This document shows positions 8,048-16,582 of a stretch of DNA of 31,832 nucleotides, piece after piece. A model generated the notes under the pieces. It worked only from the letters and a program-made list of their open reading frames with translations. It was not told the origin of the DNA and ran no database searches. The DNA is taken from assembly GCA_900754605.1 (NCBI GenBank), contig CAAEDK010000181.1, forward strand, positions 1 to 31,832, written 5' to 3'. The position numbers were made by a program, and so were the translations under genes. Each line of letters starts with the position of its first letter. Position 1 is the stretch's first letter. The stretch is from an uncultured Oscillospiraceae bacterium. GTDB lineage: Bacteria > Bacillota_A > Clostridia > Oscillospirales > Oscillospiraceae.

Positions 8048-8252
8048 TCTTTAACCGATTGGGACGGAGGTTACTGGTTTCGGCAGGTGGATTTCCAGTT
8101 TTCATTGTCATTACCACTCACTTTCAGTTCAGGTGGGAAACATTCCGCCTCTCATCACGCACTGGTTTGCCATGAAGGCACCGAGAATGACTTCATGCGT
8201 TGGATGGCTTCGCCACAAATCTTGCGCAAAATGAATCTAATATACAATATAA

Positions 8253-8289
8253 AACAGAGTGCAGGCCAATTCTTGACCTGCACTCTGTT
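8253..8289. terminator. Bidirectional terminator between converging operons
   Basis: AACAGAGTGCAGG (8253-8265) and CCTGCACTCTGTT (8277-8289) form a perfect 13-bp stem with an 11-base loop. On the plus strand it is followed by CTATTTTCC, on the minus strand by TTATATTG after the closing TT, so it can end both the zinc operon and leftward transcripts. Confidence 0.75.
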
Positions 8290-8397
8290 CTATTTTCCTA
8301 CATCCACGCGTTTGTCGGCCCAATCCCCCTTTCGTGCAGCCACACTTGAAGCAAACGCCGCTGGAACATGTGAGTTTGACGATAATTAACTTGTCTG

Positions 8398-8517
8398 TCA
8401 GTCAATCATTGACAAGTTTTCACCATCATTCTCTCCCGTGATTACCGGACGGCACTCGTGGTACGCCATGGCCAGCTCCATCACTGTACTTCCCCCTGTA
8501 ATCCATAAAATTGATGT
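8398..8517 (-). pseudogene. Short coding remnant, possibly the end of a sugar-binding protein
   Basis: On the minus strand an open stretch ends in RPVITGENDGENLSMID and a stop at 8398-8400; it is preceded by WITGGSTVMELAMAYHE. The ending resembles the PVITGEDNNGF-like C-terminal region of some sugar ABC binding proteins, but the match is from memory and the piece is only about 40 residues with a stop shortly upstream. An ATG at 8481 with GGGGGAAG upstream could also make a 27-residue peptide. I list it as a possible gene fossil downstream of the sialidase. Confidence 0.25.
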
Positions 8518-8608
8518 GCATATCACGGTTCAAGCTGTGTGATACTCCTCGTTCGGAATCTATGGTCTAAAATTATTGGGGAGCTGTTTTGCAATGCGAC
8601 TTCATCAA

Positions 8609-11600
8609 TTAGAAGCCACCGCTTAAAGTCCAGGCAGTGAGTGTATCATCCGGGATATCCGTGTTAAATACTTTAATATTTTCAATGGAGCCATTATAGG
8701 GATACTGGTTTCCGCTTCGAGCTGTCTTCCCGAGATAACCGGCATTGATACCCGGAATATCGGAGATAAAGCCATATCCTGTGCTGGGTAGTTCTGCGGG
8801 CGGAATCACCTGTACCAGTTCCCCGTCGAAAAAGAGCTTGTACCCCGTATCGGGATCGGCAGTAAAGGCTGCGATGTGTTTCTCACCAGAGGTCATATCC
8901 ACGGCAGCAGAGGACTTTACAAAATCTCCGCCGTTCTGCCGCCGGATCTCATACCCCAGCACCCCTCCACCAACATAAAGATGAAAATGAGAATTGGCTG
9001 TCGTAGAGTTGCTGATACCGATCAAGGAGTGTATCGACGAGATCTGCGGGGTAAACTCCACGACAATGGCGCCCGAATGCATGGCGGCAATATCGGTCAC
9101 ACTGTCGTCGTCAATTTGGACCGGTTGGGATGGTGTAATCGTTACACCGCTGTTGGAGTAGACATTCGAACCACTGGACGCCACATAGGTTACCTGTTTC
9201 ATGTGTTCCGCAGAGAACACGCCGTCAAATATTTGGACATTATGAATGGTTCCTGTGAACGGATATTCAAAGGCTGCTGGCTGCCCGGAGGGAGCCTGCC
9301 TGCGCGTCATGCCAAGGTATCCGCTGTCAATACCGGGAATATCAGCCATGAAGCCATAGCCAGAGGAGGCCGTCAGTTCTGACAGCGGCAGGTCCAGAAC
9401 CATCTCCCCGTTGAGGAAGAGTTGGTAGCCGTAGTCCGGGTCAGCCGTAAAGGCGGCACAATACTCCTTTCCGGCTTCAATCGTCACAGGAGCCGAGTTT
9501 TTTTCAAAGTCTCCTCCCTCCTGCCTGCGGATCTCAAATCCGAGCCTCGCGTTGGAGTAGTAGAGGTGGAAATAGGAGTTCTGGTTCCCCGTCTGACCAT
9601 TGCTCACCCCAATCAATGAGTGGATGCTGTCGGTGCTTGTGGGCGTAAAGCGCACCAAAATTGTACCCTCATGCAGGCCGGCAATACTGGGCAGTTCCGG
9701 CCCGATTGGGGTATAGGTGCCGTCAGACAGCGGCAACACCTTTTCTGAGGAGGAATATACCAAATTAGGGGTATCAGGCGTAGGTTTGATGTCCTTGATG
9801 TAGTCGAGTGTGTATTCACCGAAGACCAGGGAATGGATATTGTCAGGCCGACTCTCTTGTTCATAGAAGCAAACAATATTCCCATTGGGCTGCTCCATCA
9901 AGCAGGAATAGCCAAATTCACCCGACCGAATTACTTTTTTGTACTTCCAATCAAACGTGTAGTTGATTCGCCCCTCTGAATTGGTCCCGTTCTCATTGAT
10001 CAGGCCGATTCTTATCGTGCCGTTGGAGCGGCTATTGGCTGCCGCATTGGCGAAGATAACGGCGGGCTTTCCATCAATTGGATGACTATAGTTGATAACA
10101 GACTGCTGGCAGCCTCCATAGGGTGTGGGCGCCACCAGCGTCGGGTCCCTCGGCATATCGGGCGCCCAGGTCTGGCCACCATCATAGCTGGTAGCGATTA
10201 ATACGCCGCCTGACTGGCGCACGAACATCTTTAGCTGGGTAGAAACATCATCACCCTCCGGTGGCATTTCTACGATTTGAATTTCACCCATACCGATTTT
10301 TGAAAGGCCCGCAGCCGCTCTAGCGTCGTTTGGAGATTCACCCAGGTGCCAGGTTGCCCCATTGTCATCGCTGTAAAGAACTGCGCCGCTCATACCGCTG
10401 AAAGAATTGCTGTTATAGTAAAGGGGCACAAGGATGCGGCCTTGGTATTTGCCGGTCTGGATGACGATCCCAATGCCGGGGGCTGTGCCAAAGTGCTTCA
10501 TATCACTGGTCTTAAAGCCGTAGTTCATCAGTTTGGGATCTGACCAGGTATAGCCGCCGTCATCGCTGTAGCACATGATCAGGAAGACCGTATTGATGAC
10601 CCGCAGTTCCGTTTTGCGCGGTACTGCGGATGCGTCGTAGGTTCCGTAGTTGGTGTAAAAAATGTTTCCAGCTTCCTGTCCATTTTTATAAAGGGTGAAA
10701 TCAGGTCCGACTGTGTAGTCGGTTGCCGCCCCATTTAGATACACCGTCCCGTCATCTTCGTGCAGCTCATATTGGGTGCCAGCCGAGTCCTTTAGGATCA
10801 GATAGCCGTCAGAAGTATAGCCGGTAGAGGCCGCTGCATAGGGCGCACGGACGTTTCCGGTCATCGCGTCACAGAAGAAGAAGACCCGCCCGTTTTGACC
10901 TTTGACGAGGAGCGAATCGCAGTAAGATGCGCTGTCCGTTTTCATGGGGACCTGGGGTTCGTTGGGGTAGTCAAGAAAATTGAGCAGCATTTTGGGTTGG
11001 CTCCAGGTTGCGCCGTCATCGCTACTGACCCGGATGCCGATGTCGCAGTTGTTGGGAGGATCGTTGCTCGCTCCGGCGGCGTCGCCGAACCGGATATCGC
11101 CCGTGGCAATGATCGTCCCCTTGTCGGTCCGCAGAATGGAGGGGATTCGGATGCCCTCTGTGTTCCAATCCTCAAAAGAGAACACATTCTCCTGCCTGAT
11201 GATTCCAGAGTCCTTCTCTATGTAGGTTTCTGCCTCGAGAACATCCTGTGCCAGAGCCGTATCATAGACACGCACGCTGTCGATGGTGCCGTAGTAGGGA
11301 TATCCGAATGACCCGTTCCGATAGGTTGCACCCATATAGCCCACATCGGCGGAATTCACTGTGGACATGAACCGGTAGTCGTACTCCCATAGCTCATAAA
11401 GGGCCACAGGCATTTGGAAAACCATGTCGCCATCAAAATAGAACTTGTAGCCTTCCTGTGGGTCCGCACTGAGCGCCATGATATGCCGGGTATTGCGCGT
11501 GACCTCTGCCGGACCCTGGAGATTCACATAGCGGGTCTCCCCATGATTCCTGACCTCCAGGCCCAGGAAGCCCCGGTTGTCAATGTAAAGGTTAAAGTAG

Positions 11601-11887
11601 GCGTCAGTCACGCTGCTGTTGCTCAAGCTGAACAGGCAGTTGGCCGTGGACATCGCCGTGGGGGTGAAGTCCACGATGATTGTGCCGCTCGACAACCCAG
11701 AGAGTTGCGTGACAGCGCTCTGGGGGAGAGCGACGGCATCCGTGCCACTGGAAAACGTCATATCGCTGGCCGAGAACACCAGCTCAGGGTCAGCCAAGGC
11801 AGCAGCCGCGCTGGTGAACGACAGAGTCTGGATGCAAAGTGCAAACACCAGAAAAAGTGCTAGCGGCAGTCTCTTATGTTGTTTCAT
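8609..11887 (-). CDS. Secreted GH33 exo-sialidase with three LamG-like modules
   Basis: A 1092-residue secreted enzyme that would cleave terminal sialic acids from host or dietary glycoconjugates. A signal peptide covers residues 1-32. A concanavalin/LamG-like module (about 36-222) precedes the GH33 propeller (235-700). Catalytic features are the IRIP arginine (Arg247), Glu535 in GEIQIVE, Arg557, Arg626 in GTIRIGLI and Tyr660 in FGYSCLM; the acid/base Asp is probably within SNDPPNN (274-280). Four Asp boxes lie near 288, 441, 506 and 567. Residues about 356-430 form an inserted domain like that of clostridial NanI and intramolecular trans-sialidases. Two tandem related modules follow (about 705-900 and 920-1088). 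There is no LPxTG anchor, so it is released or held by its modules. AAGGAGA precedes the ATG. Whether it hydrolyses or makes 2,7-anhydro sialate cannot be told. Confidence 0.93.
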   Translation of the reverse strand: MKQHKRLPLALFLVFALCIQTLSFTSAAAALADPELVFSASDMTFSSGTDAVALPQSAVTQLSGLSSGTIIVDFTPTAMSTANCLFSLSNSSVTDAYFNLYIDNRGFLGLEVRNHGETRYVNLQGPAEVTRNTRHIMALSADPQEGYKFYFDGDMVFQMPVALYELWEYDYRFMSTVNSADVGYMGATYRNGSFGYPYYGTIDSVRVYDTALAQDVLEAETYIEKDSGIIRQENVFSFEDWNTEGIRIPSILRTDKGTIIATGDIRFGDAAGASNDPPNNCDIGIRVSSDDGATWSQPKMLLNFLDYPNEPQVPMKTDSASYCDSLLVKGQNGRVFFFCDAMTGNVRAPYAAASTGYTSDGYLILKDSAGTQYELHEDDGTVYLNGAATDYTVGPDFTLYKNGQEAGNIFYTNYGTYDASAVPRKTELRVINTVFLIMCYSDDGGYTWSDPKLMNYGFKTSDMKHFGTAPGIGIVIQTGKYQGRILVPLYYNSNSFSGMSGAVLYSDDNGATWHLGESPNDARAAAGLSKIGMGEIQIVEMPPEGDDVSTQLKMFVRQSGGVLIATSYDGGQTWAPDMPRDPTLVAPTPYGGCQQSVINYSHPIDGKPAVIFANAAANSRSNGTIRIGLINENGTNSEGRINYTFDWKYKKVIRSGEFGYSCLMEQPNGNIVCFYEQESRPDNIHSLVFGEYTLDYIKDIKPTPDTPNLVYSSSEKVLPLSDGTYTPIGPELPSIAGLHEGTILVRFTPTSTDSIHSLIGVSNGQTGNQNSYFHLYYSNARLGFEIRRQEGGDFEKNSAPVTIEAGKEYCAAFTADPDYGYQLFLNGEMVLDLPLSELTASSGYGFMADIPGIDSGYLGMTRRQAPSGQPAAFEYPFTGTIHNVQIFDGVFSAEHMKQVTYVASSGSNVYSNSGVTITPSQPVQIDDDSVTDIAAMHSGAIVVEFTPQISSIHSLIGISNSTTANSHFHLYVGGGVLGYEIRRQNGGDFVKSSAAVDMTSGEKHIAAFTADPDTGYKLFFDGELVQVIPPAELPSTGYGFISDIPGINAGYLGKTARSGNQYPYNGSIENIKVFNTDIPDDTLTAWTLSGGF

Positions 11888-11989
11888 GGCAATCTCCTTT
11901 TCAAGTTTAAGTCACTGCAACTGTCGATAATATGAATGATGCCGCCTATCAGCCCATTGGAATCACATCCAGTTTAATGATGTCGTTAT

Positions 11990-12036
11990 AAAAAAGAATA
12001 CCGCCGGCCCCCTCTTTTCTTGTTTATAGAGGGCCG
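11990..12036 (-). terminator. Weak hairpin between the oxidoreductase and sialidase genes
   Basis: On the minus strand CGGCCC with TCT (12036-12028) can pair with AGA and GGGCCG (12014-12005), followed some bases later by TTTTTT at 11995-11990. The oxidoreductase stop codon lies in the loop. It may partly separate sialidase expression from the upstream operon; I could not find a clear separate sialidase promoter. Confidence 0.4.
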
Positions 12037-13154
12037 TGCCCTATGGCCATTGATGCTCCTGTACGATTAAGGATGCGGCAAAACACCCGTTCATCCCCCG
12101 GCAGTGTGACCGTGCGGCCCATCCAGTGAGAGAGATACGCGCCGTGGATGATCTGGAGGGATCGCAGACCTTCCTCCAAGCTGCATTGGATTGGCCCGGC
12201 CCCCTGAGCAGCGGCAACAAAATTTTGTATGGTGGCCGCCTGCTGCGCCTTGTTGTTTCTGTCGTCGAAAGTCAAGCGCTCCACCGTCCCGGAGACCTGT
12301 TCAAAGGGGGACGGGCAGGACCTTGCGAAGGTGCGCTCGTCCTCCTCCAGGCGGATGATTTCCACCTCGCTATCGTCCCGGACGGAAATCCGGCCCCTCG
12401 TCCCACAAATCTCCAGCAAATTGGTGCCAGGGCACTCATGGGCTGAAGCAATAAAATGCCCATGGGCGCCGTTGAGGTAGGTCAGAAAAAGTTCAGCCTC
12501 ATTTTCAACCTGGATGGGCCGCCCTATGGTGGAGCAGCGGGCCAGTACGGAAACCGGCATACCGCAGATCCATTGCATAAGGTCTAGTTGATGGGAGGCT
12601 TGGGTCATCAGCAGTCCGCCCCCTTCTCCCTGCCAAGTACCGCGCCAGGCCCCGGAGGTATAGTATGCCTCCGTTCGGTAGAGGTTGGTGATAATCCAGC
12701 TACAGCGCACCAGCTCCCCCAGTTCACCGCTCTGGACCAAATTTTTTATATGACGGTAGGCCTGAGCCGCCCGCCGATTATACATGACGCCGCAGACCAG
12801 TTCCGGCCGTTCCGCCAGCACGGGAAGGATTTCCGCCACCTCGTCGGCGAAAATACCAACCGGCTTCTCCACCAGCACATGCAGCCCCGCCTCTAGGGCC
12901 TGCCGGGTCATTTCGGGGTGCTGTGCGTGGGGAGTACAAATGAGTATCGCGTCTACCTGGCCAGACCTGAGCATAGCGCCATAATCCGTAAATGCGGCAG
13001 CCTGAAGGCCATGTCGCTGTGCTACCTCTCGGATGTGCGCCTCATTTCGGCTGCACAGCGCCGTAAGCGCCACATCCCGGACCTTTCCGCCCACAATCAA
13101 GCCGATATAATCGCCGGCAATGGCGCCGATTCCCGCAATTCCTAATCTGAGCAT
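12024..13154 (-). CDS. Gfo/Idh/MocA-family NAD(P)-dependent oxidoreductase
   Basis: A 376-residue cytoplasmic sugar dehydrogenase or oxidoreductase. The N-terminal Rossmann fold has GIAGIGAIAG (5-14). LVEKPVG (94-100) is the conserved EKP motif with the substrate/cofactor lysine Lys97. QASHQLDLMQW (185-195) carries the family His188 and Asp191. GAGGTGA precedes the ATG, and it starts eight bases after the esterase gene. Family members next to trans-sialidases can convert 2,7-anhydro-Neu5Ac to Neu5Ac (the NanOx role in Ruminococcus gnavus), which would fit here, but I cannot show that this protein belongs to that subgroup. Other sugar oxidations are equally possible. Confidence 0.87.
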   Translation of the reverse strand: MLRLGIAGIGAIAGDYIGLIVGGKVRDVALTALCSRNEAHIREVAQRHGLQAAAFTDYGAMLRSGQVDAILICTPHAQHPEMTRQALEAGLHVLVEKPVGIFADEVAEILPVLAERPELVCGVMYNRRAAQAYRHIKNLVQSGELGELVRCSWIITNLYRTEAYYTSGAWRGTWQGEGGGLLMTQASHQLDLMQWICGMPVSVLARCSTIGRPIQVENEAELFLTYLNGAHGHFIASAHECPGTNLLEICGTRGRISVRDDSEVEIIRLEEDERTFARSCPSPFEQVSGTVERLTFDDRNNKAQQAATIQNFVAAAQGAGPIQCSLEEGLRSLQIIHGAYLSHWMGRTVTLPGDERVFCRILNRTGASMAIGHGPL

Positions 13155-13162
13155 GCGTCACC

Positions 13163-13987
13163 TCAAATGTGGAAGAATTTCAGCAGTTCATTCTCAAAAA
13201 AATTGATTCGTTCGTGTCCATACTTAGGGTAGACCAAGTGCGTCTTGGGTCCCCGTGCCCGATTGAAGATGGCATATTGGCATTTGGGCGACGCCGTCTG
13301 GTCCAGAAGTCCCGTGCCCAACAGCAGGGGGCAGGTCAGCAATGCGGCAAAACTGACAGGGTCGAGGCCGTCCAGCACAGCCCTATCCGTCCCGACTGCT
13401 CCATCGCACATGGCCCTCAGATCACCCGGCAATGGGTTCAGGGCCGCACAGCGGATCACGCCGGGTACCAGAGACGCCGCAACTATCGCCAGCCCACCGC
13501 CGAACCCTTCGCCCCAAGTCATCAAACGGGCGGGGTCGGTGGACGACAGGCCGATGGCCGCGTGGGCCAGCGTCAGGGCGTCCAAATATCGGTCCTCCAG
13601 AGATAATGCCGCCCAATCACGCCGCCAATCGGCCACGGAGGTTTGGTTTTCCAGGGCTGCTACGGCGTATCCCAGGGCCACAAAGCGGGTCATGTGGTGC
13701 CAGCCTCGAACCCCCCGGCCCAGGTCATGGAACATGAGCACCGTGGGGAAGGCCCCCTCCCGCGCCGGGCGGATGTATCTGGCCCGGATCTCCCGGCCGT
13801 TGGGGGCAGGGACGGACCACTGTTGATAGGCCGCTTGAGCATTTTGGAAAGGCAGGCGCTCCACCAGGACCTCCCCCGCCGGGGCGGCTTTGGCCCATCG
13901 GCCGCGCCATACGGCCTCAAAATCTGTGGGTATTTCAGTCATGCCCTGATATGTCTCACAGGCTGCTTTTTGCTCCGCAATCGTCAC
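13163..13987 (-). CDS. AXE1-type esterase homologue lacking the catalytic serine
   Basis: A 274-residue alpha/beta-hydrolase related to acetyl xylan esterase/cephalosporin-C deacetylase and to the preceding gene. The nucleophile elbow, GASQGGG in the sister, reads GEGFGGG here, so the serine position is Gly161. The rest of the triad appears kept: Asp229 in GTGLLD and His258 in KYGHE. The glycine codon is GGG, two or more changes away from a serine AGC/TCN codon, so a single sequencing error does not explain it. It starts at GTG 13987 and overlaps the stop of the sister gene in GTGA. It may be a binding or regulatory partner of the active esterase, or an enzyme using another mechanism. Confidence 0.85.
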   Translation of the reverse strand: MTIAEQKAACETYQGMTEIPTDFEAVWRGRWAKAAPAGEVLVERLPFQNAQAAYQQWSVPAPNGREIRARYIRPAREGAFPTVLMFHDLGRGVRGWHHMTRFVALGYAVAALENQTSVADWRRDWAALSLEDRYLDALTLAHAAIGLSSTDPARLMTWGEGFGGGLAIVAASLVPGVIRCAALNPLPGDLRAMCDGAVGTDRAVLDGLDPVSFAALLTCPLLLGTGLLDQTASPKCQYAIFNRARGPKTHLVYPKYGHERINFFENELLKFFHI

Positions 13988-14958
13988 AGCTCCGCCGCCT
14001 CCCTTCCGAAGAAGTCCAGGATCAGGTCGTCAAAGTCCTGAATCTCCTCATGTCCATACCCCTCAAACAGATACCTGCGTTTGGGGCAGGTCAAGTTATT
14101 ATAGACGGCGCACTGGGTCGCGGGTGGGCACACTTCGTCGGCCAGCCCTGTGCCGAAGAGGACGGGACAGCGAACCAGATGGGCAAAGTTTTTGCTATCA
14201 ATGTAACCCAGCTTGGCAAACCACCCGTCCTGCCGCGTCCCGTCCGGGTCAAACCAGCGGGAGTAGTAGCGCAGGCCCTCATAGGCAATCAGGTCTGCCC
14301 CCAGCTCCCACACCAGCCGATAGTCGCTCAGGAAGGGGTATAGGATAGCCGCCCGGTTCACCAGGCCCGGGTTAAGTGCGGCGCAGGCCAGGCCTAATCC
14401 GCCCCCCTGGGACGCGCCGTTGACAAAGACCTTGCTTTGGTCGATGCCCACCAGCTCCCGCACGATCCGGCAGAGGATGCGGATATTCTGATGCAGGCGG
14501 ACATAGTACATCTCTTCCACAGGCCCATCCAGCCCCGCCACGATATGGCCGGTGACGGTGGTGCCCGCGAACCCGCCCAAGTCCTGGCCGTTCCCCCCCT
14601 GGCCGGGGCAGTCCATGGCCAGCAGCGCACAGCCCATGCCCGCAAAGGAGGACTGCTCCAGCCAGCTTCGGCTGGCCCCTGGGTAGCCATGGAACTGGAG
14701 GACCAATGGAACCGGGCGGGCCGCTCTGGGTTTCACATACTTGGCATAGAGCTGGGCACCGCCCATCCCGCGAAACCACAAGTCCAGGTACTCGCAGGTA
14801 TGGAAGGGCGGAATTTCGGATGGAGTCACGGCAAAATCCAGCGGCACTTGATCCGCCTCGGCCATCCGCTTGCTCCAAAAGGCATCAAAGTCAGCCGGGG
14901 CGGGTGTTGCACCCACATAATCTCCCAACCGCCGAATCTCTTGTTCTGTCACAGGCAT
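13984..14958 (-). CDS. AXE1-family acetylesterase (acetyl xylan esterase/deacetylase type)
   Basis: A 324-residue cytoplasmic carbohydrate-type esterase with no signal peptide. The N-terminal PADFDAFWSKRM is typical of the family. The oxyanion region HGYPGASRSW follows at 90-99. The nucleophile elbow NGASQGGG contains Ser183, with Asp274 in GTGLADEVCPP and His303 in GYGHEE completing the triad. The ATG at 14958 has a strong GAGGAGGGA site; it overlaps the flavoprotein gene end by ten bases. In this operon a likely job is removing O-acetyl groups from imported sialic acids or sialoglycan fragments, but the family is broad and the substrate is inferred. Confidence 0.9.
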   Translation of the reverse strand: MPVTEQEIRRLGDYVGATPAPADFDAFWSKRMAEADQVPLDFAVTPSEIPPFHTCEYLDLWFRGMGGAQLYAKYVKPRAARPVPLVLQFHGYPGASRSWLEQSSFAGMGCALLAMDCPGQGGNGQDLGGFAGTTVTGHIVAGLDGPVEEMYYVRLHQNIRILCRIVRELVGIDQSKVFVNGASQGGGLGLACAALNPGLVNRAAILYPFLSDYRLVWELGADLIAYEGLRYYSRWFDPDGTRQDGWFAKLGYIDSKNFAHLVRCPVLFGTGLADEVCPPATQCAVYNNLTCPKRRYLFEGYGHEEIQDFDDLILDFFGREAAEL

Positions 14959-16571
14959 GGAGTCGTTCCCTCCTCGATAAACCGGGCTTGGATTGCTCCT
15001 CCCTGGCACGTCACACAGATGGGTCTTGCCATCGCCGGCTTCTCGCACGGATGGTCCGCCCGATAATGGGCGCCCCGGCTCTCCCGGCGCATCAGGGCGG
15101 CCTTCAGGATGCATTGGGCGGTGCAAAGCTGTCCAGCCCGTCTGCGTGTTCTGGCAATCTCGTCCACATTGTCTGTGGGCGTTAAGATCAAAGCGCTGCT
15201 CAGTCCCTTCACCCGCTCCAGGGCGGCAGACAGTCCGGCCTCGTCCCGCTCTACCATGGCATGATGGAACATGGTGTCCTGCAAGTCGGCAAATACCTTC
15301 CGACAGTCAGCCGCCGCTACAGCTTTAAAGAGGCAGGTCTTGGGCGGTTCCTGTACTGCGGTGCATGCAGCAACCGCTGAACTGCCGGCTTTACCACCGA
15401 ACACCAGGCCGTTGGCCGTTGAAAGGCCGCCAATGCGGTCGGCCCCGTGCATGCCCCCTGTGACCTCTCCGGCCGCAAACAGGCCGGGTACACCGGTAGA
15501 GGTATCGGGGGCGATCCAAACCCCGCCATTGGCCGCGTGAGCGAACATCCCAATTTGGATCGGGTCTTCCATAGTTAGGCCTCTTGCCTCCCGGAGCCAA
15601 TCAAAATAGGTTTTCACAAACTCCGGGGGGCTATGGCGCATTTCATCTGAATAGGTAACCCTCACACCCCGTTTATCCTCCAGACAGGCGCGGTAGATGG
15701 CCAGGTCTACCGCCTTGGAGGGCAGACGCGCTGTGAAGGGGCCGTGGGTAGCGCGCAGTTCCAGCAACGAAGCCGTTTCCCCCTCCAGCAGTGGGGCCCC
15801 GTCCGGACGGCGCAGATCGGTGAATCGAAATGTCTTTTCGTTAAAAATGGTCTGATACGCCGGCGACAGATAGCCAGGCATGATCTGCATAAACTCCATA
15901 TTGACCAGCCGGCAGCCGGCCTCCAGAGCCAATGCCTGCCCCAGCCCCTCCACGTCGGAGGTGCAAAGGTGGTGACGAAACAGGCTTCCGTAACCGCCCG
16001 TCGCCAGCACAAGGGCCTTGCAGCCCAGGTAGTGCAGTTCCGCCCCGTCCGTAATCACAGCGCCGCATACCCGACCGTCCGCACGGACCAGTTCCAGCGT
16101 CTCCCGGCCGGAAAGAATGGTCACACCCAACTCTTCCAGTCTTTGTGAAAAGATCTCCCGGGCGCTGTCAAACTCGATCCCGTTCCAGTCCCGGTGCTTA
16201 TGGTCGAAGCAAGGGATGTACTCCTGCTGTCCGCCCTTGCCCGCCTTGCGGAGCCTGACACCCATGCTGCGGACTTTTTCGATGGCCGGGTGGATGCCCT
16301 TCACAAGTGCTCTTACCAAGGCATCGTCCGCCATGCCGCAGCCCACGTCCTCGATGGTGGAGATCAGGTCGGCCTCATCCGCTTCGTCTGCGGGTCCCAC
16401 CAGACCCAGGCCCCAGGTCCCGGGGTAGAAGCTGGAGCCGGAAAACAGCCTGCCCTTGCACACCAGAATCACCGAGGCGCCGGACTCCGCAGCGGTCAAC
16501 GCCGCAGAGATTCCCGCGATACCAGACCCCAATACCAGCACATCACAGGTCGAGGCCAAATTCAGCTCCAT
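14949..16571 (-). CDS. FAD-dependent oxidoreductase, FrdA/L-aspartate oxidase family
   Basis: A 540-residue flavoprotein. The N-terminal dinucleotide fold has GSGIAG (15-20). Further on, MHGADRIGGLSTANGLVFGG matches the family's GANRLGGNSL-type FAD segment, and RESRGAHYRADHP near the C-terminus matches the fumarate reductase/aspartate oxidase helical domain. There is no iron-sulfur subunit gene beside it and no secretion signal, so it is probably a soluble cytoplasmic oxidase or reductase. ATG 16571 follows GAGGGGTGG; an upstream TTG at 16586 is possible. It lies between the transporter ATPase and the esterases. Its role in a sialidase operon is unexplained; the substrate could be an unsaturated or oxidised sugar acid or an amino acid. 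Confidence 0.85.
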   Translation of the reverse strand: MELNLASTCDVLVLGSGIAGISAALTAAESGASVILVCKGRLFSGSSFYPGTWGLGLVGPADEADEADLISTIEDVGCGMADDALVRALVKGIHPAIEKVRSMGVRLRKAGKGGQQEYIPCFDHKHRDWNGIEFDSAREIFSQRLEELGVTILSGRETLELVRADGRVCGAVITDGAELHYLGCKALVLATGGYGSLFRHHLCTSDVEGLGQALALEAGCRLVNMEFMQIMPGYLSPAYQTIFNEKTFRFTDLRRPDGAPLLEGETASLLELRATHGPFTARLPSKAVDLAIYRACLEDKRGVRVTYSDEMRHSPPEFVKTYFDWLREARGLTMEDPIQIGMFAHAANGGVWIAPDTSTGVPGLFAAGEVTGGMHGADRIGGLSTANGLVFGGKAGSSAVAACTAVQEPPKTCLFKAVAAADCRKVFADLQDTMFHHAMVERDEAGLSAALERVKGLSSALILTPTDNVDEIARTRRRAGQLCTAQCILKAALMRRESRGAHYRADHPCEKPAMARPICVTCQGGAIQARFIEEGTTPCL

Positions 16572-16582
16572 ATATCCACCCC

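Larger units (their letters stand above)
8048..8608. other. Convergent intergenic region between the zinc operon and the sialidase
   Basis: This 560-base region lies between two operons that point at each other. It holds a strong hairpin (8253-8289), a second inverted repeat AACTTGTC/GACAAGTT (8388-8418), and a short minus-strand coding remnant (8398-8517). The first 200 bases show no gene I can support on either strand. Confidence 0.6.

Noticed and set aside
8087..8389. Plus-strand open frame of 100 codons after the zinc operon
   Set aside because: It runs through the perfect terminator hairpin at 8253-8289 and has no ribosome site.
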